A program made the translations under genes and the position numbers. Below, piece by piece: positions 55,026 through 63,118 of a stretch of DNA of 64,000 bases. How positions within the stretch are numbered: the stretch's first letter is position 1; every line of letters starts with the position of its first letter. The DNA is from Sulfurospirillum diekertiae. GTDB lineage: Bacteria > Campylobacterota > Campylobacteria > Campylobacterales > Sulfurospirillaceae. A model generated the notes under the pieces. The model was not told the origin of the DNA. It did no database searches and was given only the letters and a program-made list of their open reading frames with translations. The stretch lies in assembly GCF_002309535.1 (NCBI RefSeq), contig NZ_CP023275.1, forward strand, positions 868,001-932,000, in the 5' to 3' direction.

Positions 55026-55552
55026 TCTGGTATCCTCAGTGTAAAACTCTTGCCACTATAATTGCATTTAACATCGCCTGGAAAATAATCTTCCTCTTTG
55101 ATCTCACCTTTATGTAGATAGTTATTCAGAACCCTTACGATGATGCAACATTCTAGTTTGGAGAAACTCTGCGTAAAGACAAAGCTATTAGTTTTTAAAT
55201 CATATACTTCCATCAAAAGATCATGCTCTTTTATCTTTCCATAGTAAAGTTTTACACCATAGCCTTCTTTTTTATTTAAAATGAGATGCTCTTGTTCACT
55301 GCGCAGACGATTGTGTACGTAAGCAATGATAATTTCATGAAAATGGTGGATAAAAAAGCCACTTACAAGGCGTGTGTTTCCCCAAGAAATGGCCTCAAGA
55401 ATAAAATGATCTCGAGATTTTACAAGCAATTGAGCCTTTAACACTTTGCCGTAATTACTAACCTCTGTAGGGATAATTCTATTTTCTGGAATTTCAATTC
55501 TTTCTGCTTCCAGATACAACTCATGAATAAGAGGGATCTTAACACTAGACAT
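55022..55552 (-). CDS. Hypothetical protein coupled to the diverged recombinase
   Basis: 176 aa, mainly beta, not recognised; no Cys motif or membrane segment. Its stop overlaps the recombinase start, so the two are probably made together and may act together. Confidence 0.6.
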   Translation of the reverse strand: MSSVKIPLIHELYLEAERIEIPENRIIPTEVSNYGKVLKAQLLVKSRDHFILEAISWGNTRLVSGFFIHHFHEIIIAYVHNRLRSEQEHLILNKKEGYGVKLYYGKIKEHDLLMEVYDLKTNSFVFTQSFSKLECCIIVRVLNNYLHKGEIKEEDYFPGDVKCNYSGKSFTLRIPE

Positions 55553-55633
55553 ACTAACTCCTTTTAAGATAATTAAAATTTGGTATAAAACATAATGCTT
55601 TATAGATACTATTCGTTTTGCAATGATGGACTT

Positions 55634-56140
55634 TTAAAAAATGCTGTTTTCTTGCAAAGAGATAGCCTTAAGATCTTCAACCTTTTGTTTTATTTTTGGA
55701 TAGATTTTGCAGATATACGTTCTATCAACTTTTAATTTCTTTGATTTTGCGAGGTAGTGACAAATCTGAGAATAGCTTTGTCCATTTTCCTCTTTTAACT
55801 GATAAATAAGGGGTGCATATTGATCAAGCAGTTTGGAGCGTTTTTGGGGACTTCTTTTTTTAGATTTATCGAACATTTTTAGTTGCAGTTTGTTTTTTTC
55901 ATTCAGGCTATCAAGTTCTCTAGAGTTCTTTTTAACTGAACCAATCGTTAACGTATCATAATAGTTTTCAAGAACAAACAGCAATGCTTGATGGTAAAGC
56001 ATTGAACGATTAAGACCTTCAGTGTTTCTACTTTTCAGGGTGTAAAAACGTTCAAATGTTTTTTCTAGCGCTTCCTGCTGGAGAGGCTCTGGCATTCTGG
56101 CATAAAAATGCAACAACTGTTTAGAAGAAATTGGTTTCAT
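55634..56140 (-). CDS. Putative DNA-binding protein, first gene of the recombinase operon
   Basis: 168 aa, basic. The C-terminal half has a helix-turn-helix-like stretch (SQICHYLAKSKKLKVDRTYICKIYPKI). CGTTGAA repeats lie 60-115 bp upstream and may be its binding sites. Confidence 0.55.
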   Translation of the reverse strand: MKPISSKQLLHFYARMPEPLQQEALEKTFERFYTLKSRNTEGLNRSMLYHQALLFVLENYYDTLTIGSVKKNSRELDSLNEKNKLQLKMFDKSKKRSPQKRSKLLDQYAPLIYQLKEENGQSYSQICHYLAKSKKLKVDRTYICKIYPKIKQKVEDLKAISLQENSIF

Positions 56141-56203
56141 AGTAGTATCCTTTTTTTAATTGAGATACTACTATTCGTTTTTGTTTTGAAATGAAATACA
56201 AAA

Positions 56204-56255
56204 CGTTGAAAAAATCGTTGAATTTAGCCGTTGAATTCAAAAATTAAATTCAACG
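56204..56255. repeat. CGTTGAA repeat cluster
   Basis: CGTTGAA at 56204, 56216 and 56229 (offsets 12 and 13 bp) and its inverse TTCAACG at 56249-56255, upstream of the 168-aa gene. Operator or small iteron array. Confidence 0.55.
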
Positions 56256-56449
56256 TATACTGTTTTTTAAAAGATCGATAGAGTGGTACTTTTCAACACT
56301 TCAAACTGCTCTTTTCTCTTCATACCAAAACGGGTAAAAATGCAAGAGCATCTTTTTTTGGTGCTATACTTTCACCATCTTCTAATTTAGAGATTCTTGT
56401 TATATAGCTTACTTAGCTATGGGTTGTAATGCATTGAGCATTCGCCCAC

Positions 56450-56519
56450 TTTTTATGCACACGAGCTGCATAAAAAACGCTAACCTTCGTTTAAAAAGGG
56501 GATAAGGGGTTACCTTATC
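56450..56519. other. Two strong hairpins, possible oriT or structured RNA
   Basis: A perfect 10-bp stem (TTTTTATGCA, 56450-56459 / 56467-56476, 7-nt loop) and a perfect 7-bp stem (GATAAGG, 56501-56507 / 56513-56519, loop GGTTA), followed by further GCAC/GTGC and CGGT/ACCG pairings to about 56590. Base composition is less A+T-rich than the flanks. Confidence 0.4.
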
Positions 56520-56677
56520 AAGCACGATGCAATGCTATAAAAGTGCAGATTGTATTCAACGATTTATCGGTCGCTACAACCGGAAGTGTAGAAAAAATTA
56601 TTTAACGCTATATACTCTAGAAGTTTTTGTATAAAATGAGTGGGTGTATGCTACAAGCAATCTAATATGATTTTAGG

Positions 56678-57090
56678 TCAATGGTTTGCAAAATCTAAAT
56701 ATTCTTTTGCTGACTCCATTAAAGCAATTTCATTCTGATAAATTGCCATTAAATCTTCATTGCCAGCAATAGTAACAAGTGTATTTTTAAATGTCTCAAT
56801 ATGCTCTTGGGATAAAGCTTCAGATGAAATGCATGCTTGAAAGAAATCTGGTATCTTTGAGACTCTTACTGCATATCAAAGATATCTCTTGTATTACCTC
56901 TATGCGCTCGGTAATAAATCTTTTTCACCAAAATTTCTTCAACTCTTTCTATATAGATATCCTCAAAACCCCAAATAGAAGTTAAAATACGACCTTGTGG
57001 CATTCTTGTCAAACGAAGTGCACTTTTGGACATGTATCGCTTTGGTAGAAGTCTAAATGATAGATATAGCTTAAAAAATATCTGTACATT
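56678..57090 (-). pseudogene. AbiEii-type nucleotidyltransferase toxin remnant
   Basis: The minus strand reads RMPQGRILTSIWGFED ... VEEILVKKIYYRAHRGN and TRDIFDMQ, then stops (near 56872); the adjacent frame continues VRVSKIPDFFQACISSEALS to a stop at 56678. The VEEI..KK......RG.TRDIFD block matches the C-terminal half of AbiEii/AbiGii toxins. The 5' half and the antitoxin are missing, so this is a decayed defence gene. Confidence 0.7.
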
Positions 57091-57184
57091 TTAACACTTC
57101 GTCTGACAGCTAAACCTATGGCAAGTATTCACTGATCTCAATTCCCATAAAATGACTCCTTTTAATTTACGCTAATTGTTGATG

Positions 57185-57370
57185 CTAAACTTTGTGCACT
57201 CTCTTATATCTTCTAAGCTGTGGATTCTTCCACCTATGGGTATGATAACTACGGCTAAAATGGATTAATGCTTTATGCATTAATGCAGATACACCACACT
57301 TGAGTATCTTGGCAGTACGTTGCATCTCTTGTCTCTCTTTGAGACTCATAATGATCTGTATACGTTTCAT
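57185..57370 (-). CDS. Small ribbon-helix-helix-like protein
   Basis: 61 aa. The N-terminal KRIQIIMSLKERQEMQRTA followed by ILKCGVSALMHKAL matches a ribbon-helix-helix (strand, helix, turn, helix); a very basic tail follows. Last gene of a seven-gene minus-strand run of tiny genes. Probably a DNA-binding regulator. Confidence 0.6.
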   Translation of the reverse strand: MKRIQIIMSLKERQEMQRTAKILKCGVSALMHKALIHFSRSYHTHRWKNPQLRRYKRVHKV

Positions 57371-57373
57371 AGA

Positions 57374-57583
57374 TCAATCCTTCTTCTTCCCAAAGAGTGT
57401 ATACGCCTCAAATGCAATCTTGGCAATCACCTCTTTAGGAAGATGCAGCTCTTGGCTTAGCTCCTCTAAGAGTGTTTGTGCTTTTAACGAAAGCTTCGAT
57501 TCATCCAAACGAAACTCACTACTTGCTTTAATCTTCTTCGTAAGCTTCTCCATCTTCTGCTCCATAGGTTGCTTTTTAGCCAT
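57374..57583 (-). CDS. Small basic helical protein
   Basis: 69 aa from ATG 57583. Lys-rich N-terminus and a helix pair SLKAQTLLEELSQELHLPKEVIAKIAFEA that could be an HTH-like or RHH-like fold. 3 nt before the next gene, 8-nt overlap with the previous one. Unknown role. Confidence 0.5.
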   Translation of the reverse strand: MAKKQPMEQKMEKLTKKIKASSEFRLDESKLSLKAQTLLEELSQELHLPKEVIAKIAFEAYTLFGKKKD

Positions 57584-57743
57584 GACGGAGCCTTTTAACA
57601 TAAAGACGAACGGCTTGAAACAGAGAAGCTCTTTGAACATAAGCTGCTGAAAAAGGCATAAACGCCAAATGTTTGCTTCTTAGACTTCGGATCTTCATCA
57701 TGTGTTGTCCATTAGGGCTATAGGTATATGATTGTTGTTTCAT
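57576..57743 (-). CDS. Hypothetical 55-aa protein
   Basis: Starts at ATG 57743 with AGGAG 6 nt before it. Basic, no membrane helix certain (FMPFSAAYVQRASLFQAVRL is weakly hydrophobic). Overlaps its downstream neighbour by 8 nt. Confidence 0.5.
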   Translation of the reverse strand: MKQQSYTYSPNGQHMMKIRSLRSKHLAFMPFSAAYVQRASLFQAVRLYVKRLRHG

Positions 57744-57751
57744 CGCATCTC

Positions 57752-57982
57752 CTAAAACCAACGATTCAGCCACTGCTGAAACAAAGTTGACTGACTAAAA
57801 TAGTCAATCAATCCAGCGAGGAGGGCAAAGAGAACCAATAGTCCTAAAAAAGCAAGTTCTGTGTTACTTATTCCTTTATGATAAAGAAGATAAGCCCCTA
57901 AGAGTAAAAAGAGTGAATAACCATATTTCGCTGTTTCTCTCTTTCTTGGAGAAGGAAGTGTCATTCCATTACGATGTATCAT
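57752..57982 (-). CDS. Small membrane protein, 76 aa
   Basis: Two predicted helices (YSLFLLLGAYLLYHKG and LAFLGLLVLFALLAGLIDYF). Unknown. 11 nt after the preceding gene in the same run. Confidence 0.6.
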   Translation of the reverse strand: MIHRNGMTLPSPRKRETAKYGYSLFLLLGAYLLYHKGISNTELAFLGLLVLFALLAGLIDYFSQSTLFQQWLNRWF

Positions 57983-57993
57983 GACATACTCCT

Positions 57994-58176
57994 CTAACTT
58001 AACACTGCAAGATAGAGCAGGATAAGTATTCCAAGAACCATAAATCCTAAGCCATAGGTTTTTAAAGCAACACTGACTCTAAAACTCTTTGGATGAAACA
58101 TCACAGGAAGCTTTAGCATGAGCATCATCATTAAACACGCAATCAGTACATAAGTGTAATTGGTATGTTGATTCAT
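57994..58176 (-). CDS. Small membrane protein, 60 aa
   Basis: Two helices (YVLIACLMMMLMLKLPVMF and YGLGFMVLGILILLYLAV). Overlaps the preceding gene by 4 nt. Unknown. Confidence 0.6.
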   Translation of the reverse strand: MNQHTNYTYVLIACLMMMLMLKLPVMFHPKSFRVSVALKTYGLGFMVLGILILLYLAVLS

Positions 58177-58448
58177 TGCTCATCCTTCATCTTTTTATAG
58201 ACTTCCTCTGCAACATCTCGTGCAAAGAGTTTTTGCTCAATCCTCTTGATCTCTAAACACAGAGGTCTAATCCAAAGATACAGTGCTGTGGCAATGCATG
58301 CAATGACACAGCACATAATAAGAAGATCACTGGTAAAAAGATTCGAATCCCCCCGTGAGATTCCTCCCCCTTCCTCATTAGGTGATAATGTTTGAGTAGT
58401 GGTTGTATTCATTTCTTTGTTATGTTTCAGAAGAATATAGGATGACAT
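58173..58448 (-). CDS. Single-pass membrane protein, 91 aa
   Basis: AAGGAG 9 nt before ATG. Hydrophilic N-terminus, one helix (LLIMCCVIACIATALYLWI) and a charged C-terminal helix. Unknown. Bitopic shape resembles phage or conjugation accessory proteins but no family is recognisable. Confidence 0.6.
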   Translation of the reverse strand: MSSYILLKHNKEMNTTTTQTLSPNEEGGGISRGDSNLFTSDLLIMCCVIACIATALYLWIRPLCLEIKRIEQKLFARDVAEEVYKKMKDEQ

Positions 58449-58465
58449 AGCTCTTTTCTCCTTAC

Positions 58466-58888
58466 TTAATTGTGATTGTTAATGCAATAGGTTGGTTTGG
58501 TTTCAGAGAACAGAGCCAACAGTCCTAATACAATAATCGCACCAACAACCGCAAGTGCTGAGAGAATGCCTATTTGAAACAAAGAACCAAGGAGTCCTAT
58601 TGTCCAAGAGCTCTTTTTACAATTGTGATAGATAATCCAACAAAGACCTATCACTCCAAAGCTTATGAGTAAGATACCATTGAGAATATCTCCACCACTG
58701 CTTTGTGCACTTAGAAACCATTGAATCCCAAAGTAGAGTAATCCATCACATAAACCAATGAGAAGATAGTTACTCCAATCAAAGAACTGATAACGATAGG
58801 TTCTATACACATACCCATCAAACTTCTCCACTAAGAACCAAATGAATCCTAATCCTAATACCCCACCGATAAATGATAAAACGCTCAT
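58466..58888 (-). CDS. Multi-pass membrane protein, 140 aa
   Basis: GAGGA 7 nt before ATG. Four to five helices (FIGGVLGLGFIWFLV, YLLIGLCDGLLYFGIQWFL, ILLISFGVIGLCWIIYH, LSALAVVGAIIVLGLLALF). First gene of the run 58888-57185, divergent from the HTH genes at 59028. Unknown. Confidence 0.6.
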   Translation of the reverse strand: MSVLSFIGGVLGLGFIWFLVEKFDGYVYRTYRYQFFDWSNYLLIGLCDGLLYFGIQWFLSAQSSGGDILNGILLISFGVIGLCWIIYHNCKKSSWTIGLLGSLFQIGILSALAVVGAIIVLGLLALFSETKPTYCINNHN

Positions 58889-59027
58889 GTTCGTATCCTC
58901 TTGTTTTTTTTAGATACGAAAATTATAGAAAAAGAGAGAAGAAAAAGCAAATCAAAGAATATTTTAAAACATATCTATATATAATTAAATATATTTCAAT
59001 AAATACATAAAAGAAGGAAAAAGTCAA

Positions 59028-59270
59028 GTGGAGAAAATCTATCAACGAGAGCGACTGAACACCCTTTTTAAACACGCAGGACTGAGTAAAAAAGAGTTTG
59101 CAGCACTGTTAAGCATTCATTACCAAAGTGTCAATGCATGGGAATCTACTCAACCTGCTCCTTATTGGGCATGGAGTTGGTTAGAGAATTATGCTAAGGC
59201 TAGGTTCTTTGATAAGATGATGGAATTAGGTCAAGCATTACATGGGAGAGTTGATGAACGTGATGCATAG
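59028..59270 (+). CDS. Small HTH protein
   Basis: 80 aa from GTG 59028 with AAGGA 9 nt upstream. HTH: LFKHAGLSKKEFAALLSIHYQSVNAWE. Overlaps the HigA-like gene. Probably regulates itself and perhaps the divergent small-gene run. Confidence 0.65.
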   Translation: MEKIYQRERLNTLFKHAGLSKKEFAALLSIHYQSVNAWESTQPAPYWAWSWLENYAKARFFDKMMELGQALHGRVDERDA

Positions 59271-59517
59271 AGAACCTACTCATCCTGGTGTCTTTTTAGA
59301 GGAAGATTATCTTAACCCTCTTGGATTAACGCATGAAGAAGCTGCAAGGCTTTTAGGGATAGATATCTCTATGTTAGACGCTTTACTCCACAAAGAGCTT
59401 AGTGTATCTCAAGAGCTTGCCATGCGTTTGGAGAGGGTCTTTAAGACAGAGTGGGAGTTCTGGATGAATGCTCAAAGAGCGCATGATGGGTGGAAGGATG
59501 AAATAAAAACTCAATAG
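59254..59517 (+). CDS. HigA/VapI-type HTH antitoxin-like protein
   Basis: 87 aa; ATG 59254 chosen (GGGAG upstream), ATG 59263 also possible. Signature REPTHPGVFLEEDYLNPLGL, then the HTH and the typical VSQELAMRLERVFKTEWEFW end. No HigB toxin lies before or after, so it is an orphan or pairs with the small HTH protein. Confidence 0.75.
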   Translation: MNVMHREPTHPGVFLEEDYLNPLGLTHEEAARLLGIDISMLDALLHKELSVSQELAMRLERVFKTEWEFWMNAQRAHDGWKDEIKTQ

Positions 59518-59567
59518 TATAATGACATACTCAAGTTTTCTAAACTATGCATACCCTAAATGATAGT

Positions 59568-60860
59568 TCAAAAATATTCTGAAAAATTAGTGCGTTTGAA
59601 CTCTTCAACCACCTTTTGTAAATGATCCATACGTATTGTAACATCGTGTATGTACTTTTCATAAAAAATAGCGTTGATCTCTTTGATGTTTGTGAGAGCA
59701 TTTTTGTTTTCCAACTCTTTTTTAATATTCGTTGCGATGGTATTAAAGCTTAACACTAATTGCTGTTGTTTAATATTTAGAGTATGACAATGGGTTGCTA
59801 AATCATAAGGCTTAACGTTTTCAATTTCAAATTCATCACCAATTGCCATCGCTAAATCTTGATCATAGGTATCGTATAGTTTTACGTTGACAATATCATA
59901 GAAGGGGGCTAGGGTTAAAGTTGATTTGTGCACAAAAAAAGAGATGTTTTTTCCATGAGCATCGCTATTACCAAGACATAAATTGACAAGTGACCAATCC
60001 AGCAGTGCCTTTTTAAACAAGACGGGAATGTCCATTTTTGTTTCATTTTGAATCAATTTTCTAAAACTGGCACCTTGCCTAATGTTTTGGACATCGCGTG
60101 CACTTCCAAAATTTCTTTCATACTTATAGCTTGGTGCTAACGATAGAAGTTGACATCCATCTATGACATGTAACTTTTGAACCTCAGTGCCATTGGCTAG
60201 AATTTTTCGATCAAATCGTTCAACCACTAAGACAGGCTCATGATCGAAGAAATTAATCTGTGCCTTAGTGACAACTAATCCTGCTTTTTTCGCAAGATGT
60301 AAGGATAGAAACTCATTTAATACCAAATGCGTATTGCTCGTATCAAATTTTAAGATGTGTGTGGAAGCAAGGTTGCCTTCTGCAAACCCAAATTTCCCAT
60401 TTAAAATAGCGATAGGAAGCTTTTCTTGCACACCTGCTAATGAGAGTCTTACTTTGCCATCCCAAATGGTAATGGGAGTATTTTTCCTCTCTTTAATACG
60501 CACTCTCAGCTCTTCTTTACTCACCTCTCGAAAGCTTGTTTCGATAAATCCTGATGTCCCAAAGGATAATGCACCTGATGTCTCGTTACCAATAGCGTGC
60601 AAGAGGGCAAAAGGATTTGCTTTACTGATATGAAAAAGCTTACTAAGCGCTTCAAGTCCATCTCCTTCTGGTAATAAGTTCAAAATGAATTTTTTGACAT
60701 TTCTTTTATCAATGGCTTCGTGTAAAGGTAAAAAAGGAGAGAGTGCGAATCCTTGTTGTTTCCATTCATCCGTATAGAGTAAATCTAAATCATCATTATT
60801 GGATAACGTGAGCTTAGCAATCACTTTGTTATTGTAAAAAATATTCATGCTAGAGCTCAT
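59568..60860 (-). CDS. hipA: HipA-family serine/threonine kinase toxin
   Basis: 430 aa from ATG 60860, overlapping the hipB stop (an ATG 12 nt later is possible). Couple_hipA N-terminus, FILNLLPEGDGLE, ATP-binding LAGVQEKLPIAIL, kinase loop LGNSDAHGKNISF and metal-binding YDIVNVKLYD are all present, so an active kinase that phosphorylates a tRNA synthetase or similar target is likely. Confidence 0.9.
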   Translation of the reverse strand: MSSSMNIFYNNKVIAKLTLSNNDDLDLLYTDEWKQQGFALSPFLPLHEAIDKRNVKKFILNLLPEGDGLEALSKLFHISKANPFALLHAIGNETSGALSFGTSGFIETSFREVSKEELRVRIKERKNTPITIWDGKVRLSLAGVQEKLPIAILNGKFGFAEGNLASTHILKFDTSNTHLVLNEFLSLHLAKKAGLVVTKAQINFFDHEPVLVVERFDRKILANGTEVQKLHVIDGCQLLSLAPSYKYERNFGSARDVQNIRQGASFRKLIQNETKMDIPVLFKKALLDWSLVNLCLGNSDAHGKNISFFVHKSTLTLAPFYDIVNVKLYDTYDQDLAMAIGDEFEIENVKPYDLATHCHTLNIKQQQLVLSFNTIATNIKKELENKNALTNIKEINAIFYEKYIHDVTIRMDHLQKVVEEFKRTNFSEYF

Positions 60861-61113
60861 CACTATTGCCTTTGATTGTAAATTGAATCTCAATGCCTAG
60901 AGCATTAGCAACTTTTAATGCATTATTCAGTCCTACAGCTTCATTGCCTTTTTCAATTTTATCCATGGTTCGCTCATTAATATTGCATAAATTGGCGGCT
61001 AATTGCCTTGTTAATCCTAGTGAAGTGCGTCTATACTGAACAGCTTTCCCAAAATCCTTAGAACAGGTAAGATGCTCAGAATCAGGTTCCTGACTTATTT
61101 TAACTTTCTTCAT
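60850..61113 (-). CDS. hipB: HipB-type XRE antitoxin
   Basis: 87 aa. HTH with FGKAVQYRRTSLGLTRQLAANL, then NERTMDKIEKGNEAV. Precedes and overlaps hipA by 11 nt. Should bind HipA and repress the operon; A+T-rich 194 bp with short inverted repeats lie upstream. Confidence 0.85.
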   Translation of the reverse strand: MKKVKISQEPDSEHLTCSKDFGKAVQYRRTSLGLTRQLAANLCNINERTMDKIEKGNEAVGLNNALKVANALGIEIQFTIKGNSDEL

Positions 61114-61307
61114 AAGGTTCCTTTATAAACTGTACTATTGTGTAGTTATATCATATTTATATTAAAAGTATTTTAAAAAAAGCATATTCATACATTTTTA
61201 TAAAAACATAGATTAATTATTGTTTAAAAAGTATATAGTTGTACATGTTTAGAGCAGAGTGGATGAATAAAACTTAGGAGTGCTATGAAGTAAAGCGTAA
61301 CATAAAT

Positions 61308-61565
61308 CTACACTTCTTTAAACAGCTCCTCAATACTGACATCAAACAATTTAGAGAGTCTAAACAGATGTGAGATATTAAAATGCTTTCCATGGGCATA
61401 GTTCTCCATATTGGCATAAAAGCCAGGCGCTTTTTGCCCAATAGAGAGTGCAACTTCGAGTTGACTCATCTTTTTTTCTTTACGAAGACGCTTCACATTA
61501 TTCGAAATGATTCTAAAAAACGCATCTTCCTCTTCTTCGGTAACAATATTTGGAATATTGAACAT
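61308..61565 (-). CDS. XRE-family regulator, relative of the one at 31054
   Basis: 85 aa from ATG 61565. HTH: NNVKRLRKEKKMSQLEVALS, FNISHLFRLSKLFDVSIEEL. Shares the FYA insert and overall pattern with the chromosomal protein at 31054-31296. Divergent from the lipoprotein gene at 61742; inverted repeats between them are likely operators. Confidence 0.8.
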   Translation of the reverse strand: MFNIPNIVTEEEEDAFFRIISNNVKRLRKEKKMSQLEVALSIGQKAPGFYANMENYAHGKHFNISHLFRLSKLFDVSIEELFKEV

Positions 61566-61572
61566 TTTTATC

Positions 61573-61648
61573 CCTATAGATAATTTTTCTATAAGGTTAG
61601 TTGGATTATAGTTTTCCTTCAATCCTCTATGGAGATACTTTCTATAGG
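61573..61648. promoter_or_regulatory. Inverted repeats between divergent XRE and lipoprotein genes
   Basis: CCTATAGA-N7-TCTATAAGG (61573-61596) and a second, weaker CCTCTATGGAGA...TCTATAGG (61624-61648). Candidate operators of the XRE protein. Confidence 0.5.
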
Positions 61649-61741
61649 AATATATTTAAAACCATACAGTTTGGTGAAAATACTACTCTTAAAGTAAACA
61701 GTGAAAAGAGATTGATCATTTTAAGACACAAAAGGATGGCT

Positions 61742-62767
61742 ATGAAGTATTGGGGGCATGTTATTTCAGTAAGTATGGCAGTTATATTAAGTGGTTGTGC
61801 ATCATCGTATTCTGATAGTGGCACCTTTATTCCAAGTCCTAAAGACGTTGGAAATATGTTATCTAAAAAAGAGACTCCGCAAGAGTTGATTGCTAAAAGT
61901 CAAGATAAGGAATTAACCAAAACCTTCGTAGAGGGTAAATTCACAAAAGTGACCAGTATTAATGCACTGCCTTATGGATTATCCTTAGAGTGTAAACGCT
62001 TGTATGAAACCGATAGTTTTATTTATCTGAGTAAATCACGTCAATTTTATAGAGATCTAGCCGCTGATTTTTTACAAGATGATGTTGCAAAAGCCTATAT
62101 TGATACCATTCAAAAAAGAGGCAATGGATATAGTATTTATAACGGGGAGGGTAATCAAGCACTTCTAAAAGCTTATGTGGGTGGCGCCCTTAAAGAAAAC
62201 ACTAAAACTGAAATCTACATGTACGACTCTGACTTTGCGATTGTTGAGTATAACAAGGCAGGCGAGAAAGTCAGTGCCTTAATTAGACAAGCACGCATTG
62301 AGCCAAGTCAATTAGGTTCAGCAATGGGACATAATGATCCAGCTGTGACCATTCATCAAAATATTTTCGTACTCTTTGCGGGAGAAATGAAAAAAGTAGC
62401 ACTGAATTTAAACAATGCTACCTTGCAAAACAATCTCTATAAGAGTGTTGGACTAGAGGCCTCTTCTCCAACTTCAACACAAACAGCCACATCACCTTCA
62501 ACTTCCAAAGCCGATAAGATCCAAGAGTTGCATGAGCTCTACAAATCAGGAGCTCTGAGTGAAGATGAATATAACAAAGAAAAAACAAAAATACTCAACA
62601 GTGACGCAACCCCAACTACGCCAACATCTACTACTCCTTCAAACCCTTATGTTGGTACACCGATGGAAGCAATGCTCGTTCAAAAGTTCAATCAACAAAA
62701 TGGTACCAATTTTACCAGTATGAAAGAGATTCAAGAGTATGCCATTGCTAAAAAGCAACAACAATAA
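61742..62767 (+). CDS. Lipoprotein with C-terminal SHOCT domain
   Basis: 341 aa from ATG 61742 (AAGGA 7 nt upstream). Lipobox ILSGC (about 16-20). The body (about 30-245) is not recognised; after a Thr/Ser/Pro-rich linker comes a SHOCT segment (KIQELHELYKSGALSEDEYN), followed by a second Thr/Pro linker and helical tail. SHOCT usually mediates oligomerisation. First of four envelope genes with TraT. Confidence 0.75.
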   Translation: MKYWGHVISVSMAVILSGCASSYSDSGTFIPSPKDVGNMLSKKETPQELIAKSQDKELTKTFVEGKFTKVTSINALPYGLSLECKRLYETDSFIYLSKSRQFYRDLAADFLQDDVAKAYIDTIQKRGNGYSIYNGEGNQALLKAYVGGALKENTKTEIYMYDSDFAIVEYNKAGEKVSALIRQARIEPSQLGSAMGHNDPAVTIHQNIFVLFAGEMKKVALNLNNATLQNNLYKSVGLEASSPTSTQTATSPSTSKADKIQELHELYKSGALSEDEYNKEKTKILNSDATPTTPTSTTPSNPYVGTPMEAMLVQKFNQQNGTNFTSMKEIQEYAIAKKQQQ

Positions 62768-62778
62768 AAGGAAGTGAT

Positions 62779-63105
62779 ATGAAAAAATTATTAATAGTAG
62801 GGGGCATTCTCCTTGCTAGTAACATTTATGCAGGGGATAAAGTCATTATTAGTGGTAATACCAATTATCCAACAGCTTCAGGATGCGTCTCAAAAGCAGA
62901 TAACGCTAAAAAGAGTGATTGTGTTTTATTAGCCAATGGAACGTTAGGGGAAGTGGTTGAATGGGATGCCAAATACTCTAAAGAAGGTAAAGGTATTTTT
63001 GCACAAGTGGATATGTTTACACTCAATAAAGTTTCTATCCTAACTGGTCCAGCCACAGGGAAAGTAGTGTACGTAGATCATGTTTATCTCACCCTCAAAA
63101 ATTAA
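62779..63105 (+). CDS. Small periplasmic protein
   Basis: 108 aa. Signal peptide (LLIVGGILLASNIYAG), then a small beta-rich domain with two Cys (SGCVSKADNAKKSDC), possibly a disulfide. No family recognised. Lies 11 nt after the SHOCT lipoprotein. Confidence 0.65.
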   Translation: MKKLLIVGGILLASNIYAGDKVIISGNTNYPTASGCVSKADNAKKSDCVLLANGTLGEVVEWDAKYSKEGKGIFAQVDMFTLNKVSILTGPATGKVVYVDHVYLTLKN

Positions 63106-63118
63106 ATAAAGCTATTCT

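Larger units (their letters stand above)
56141..57184. other. Gene-poor stretch with hairpins and gene remnants
   Basis: 1044 bp. From left: CGTTGAA repeats; a minus-strand remnant near 56330-56420 reading ITRISKLEDGESIAPKKD, which looks like part of an HTH or similar domain; a hairpin cluster (56450-56600); a frameshifted AbiEii remnant (56678-57090). No intact gene supported. Confidence 0.6.

Noticed and set aside
56791-56985. 64-codon plus-strand open frame
   Set aside because: Lies antisense to the AbiEii remnant and resembles no protein.
59254-59517. Complete HigBA toxin-antitoxin pair
   Set aside because: No HigB-like toxin is next to the HigA-like gene; the neighbour is another HTH protein.
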